Source: Runella sp. MFBS21 (lineage in GTDB: Bacteria > Bacteroidota > Bacteroidia > Cytophagales > Spirosomataceae). Taken from it: DNA of 64,000 nucleotides. The notes beneath the pieces were generated by a model. It worked only from the letters and a program-made list of their open reading frames with translations, ran no database searches and was not told the DNA's origin. Location: positions 62,001 through 126,000 of the forward strand of contig NZ_JARNTW010000003.1 in assembly GCF_029433105.1 (NCBI RefSeq). The letters are read 5' to 3'. A program made the position numbers and the translations under genes. Below are positions 63,687 to 64,000 of this stretch, one piece after another (position 1 is the stretch's first letter; every line of letters begins with the position of its first letter).

Positions 63687-63715
63687 AATCGCGTCCTACA
63701 AGGTCGCGATTTTGC
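63687..63715 (+). terminator. Terminator of mannosyltransferase gene
   Basis: Short stem AATCGCG (63687-63693) and CGCGATT (63705-63711) followed by TTGCTTATTT. It lies 30 bp after the stop and upstream of mqo. Confidence 0.6.
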
Positions 63716-63850
63716 TTATTTATAAGCGGATAGTTGCAATAAATAACCAACCATCCTTAAAAATAAATCATTGACAATCTTTTGATTAAGCTTTATTTTT
63801 AACCCATCAAACGAAACAACTTCCCAATCTCTAAAATCCATTATTAGCGT

Positions 63851-64000
63851 ATGTCATCCCGTTCTCAGGTCGATTGCGATGTAGTACTCATCGGTGCAGG
63901 CATTATGAGTGCTACTTTAGCTGTTTTTTTGAAAGAACTTCAGCCCGATTTAAAAATTGAAATTTTTGAAAGATTAGACCACGTAGCTGGCGAAAGCTCA
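63851..64000 (+). CDS. mqo: Malate:quinone oxidoreductase, N-terminal part (runs off the window)
   Basis: The first 50 residues are visible, starting [31 protein letters not shown]. The FAD-binding motif is [14 protein letters not shown], and [15 protein letters not shown] follows, matching the start of MQO proteins. The enzyme oxidises malate to oxaloacetate and passes electrons to quinone in the membrane. The rest lies outside the window. Confidence 0.88.
   Translation, partial: MSSRSQVDCDVVLIGAGIMSATLAVFLKELQPDLKIEIFERLDHVAGESS

Overview
The window reads as a chromosomal stretch of a Bacteroidota bacterium, most likely order Cytophagales (Spirosomaceae-like). This is inferred from gene content and style: a TonB-dependent receptor with an N-terminal carboxypeptidase-regulatory-like domain, a GH29 fucosidase and a Tat-exported Gfo/Idh/MocA protein, a DUF2027-Smr protein, WG repeats, a curlin-repeat protein, and TAnnTTTG-type -7 promoter boxes with weak Shine-Dalgarno sequences. 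No rRNA, tRNA, CRISPR array, intact insertion sequence or prophage was recognised. The species cannot be named from sequence alone.

Layout. 1-6.9 kb is housekeeping: the start of a family 2 glycosyltransferase, lipB, recQ, a DUF2027-Smr protein, a small exported protein and dnaK. 7-12.4 kb is an AT-rich accessory stretch: a WG-repeat protein, a HEAT-like protein, a decayed Rpn/PD-(D/E)XK nuclease gene, a DUF433/DUF5615 toxin-antitoxin-like pair bracketed by a 31-bp direct repeat, and four small membrane proteins. 12.6-18.3 kb holds a TonB receptor, a Crp/Fnr regulator and a lipoprotein pair (parallel beta-helix protein plus SO2930-type diheme cytochrome) preceded by an FNR-like palindrome. 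18.3-24.2 kb holds repeat elements, small unknown proteins, a two-component system with a long structured leader, and a second Crp/Fnr gene followed by a palindrome and an alpha/beta hydrolase.

24.3-31 kb has a 1064-residue caspase-lipase fusion, then export-targeted carbohydrate enzymes (ChbG-like deacetylase, alpha-L-fucosidase) and an acyltransferase. 32-39.9 kb is mostly minus strand: DUF4261, an acidic unknown, a class A beta-lactamase-fold hydrolase, a Gfo/Idh/MocA oxidoreductase, a formylglycine-enzyme-fold protein without the catalytic cysteines, ComF and a PhyH-family dioxygenase. 40-53 kb has two paralogous AraC regulators flanking the glutamate synthase genes gltB and gltD, and a sugar-acid operon (FAH-family dehydratase, ketoglutaric semialdehyde dehydrogenase, UxaA-family dehydratase) that should end in 2-oxoglutarate. 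53.3-57.5 kb is a single 1393-residue curlin-repeat protein. The remainder is rnz, a STAS protein, purC, a TPR protein, a GT39-like mannosyltransferase with a TPR tail, and the start of mqo.

The most interesting items are the caspase-lipase fusion, the giant curlin-like protein, the two palindromes placed alike downstream of the two Crp/Fnr genes, the dispersed 105-bp palindromic repeat, and the toxin-antitoxin cassette between direct repeats. No complete new multi-gene system can be claimed from the sequence alone.
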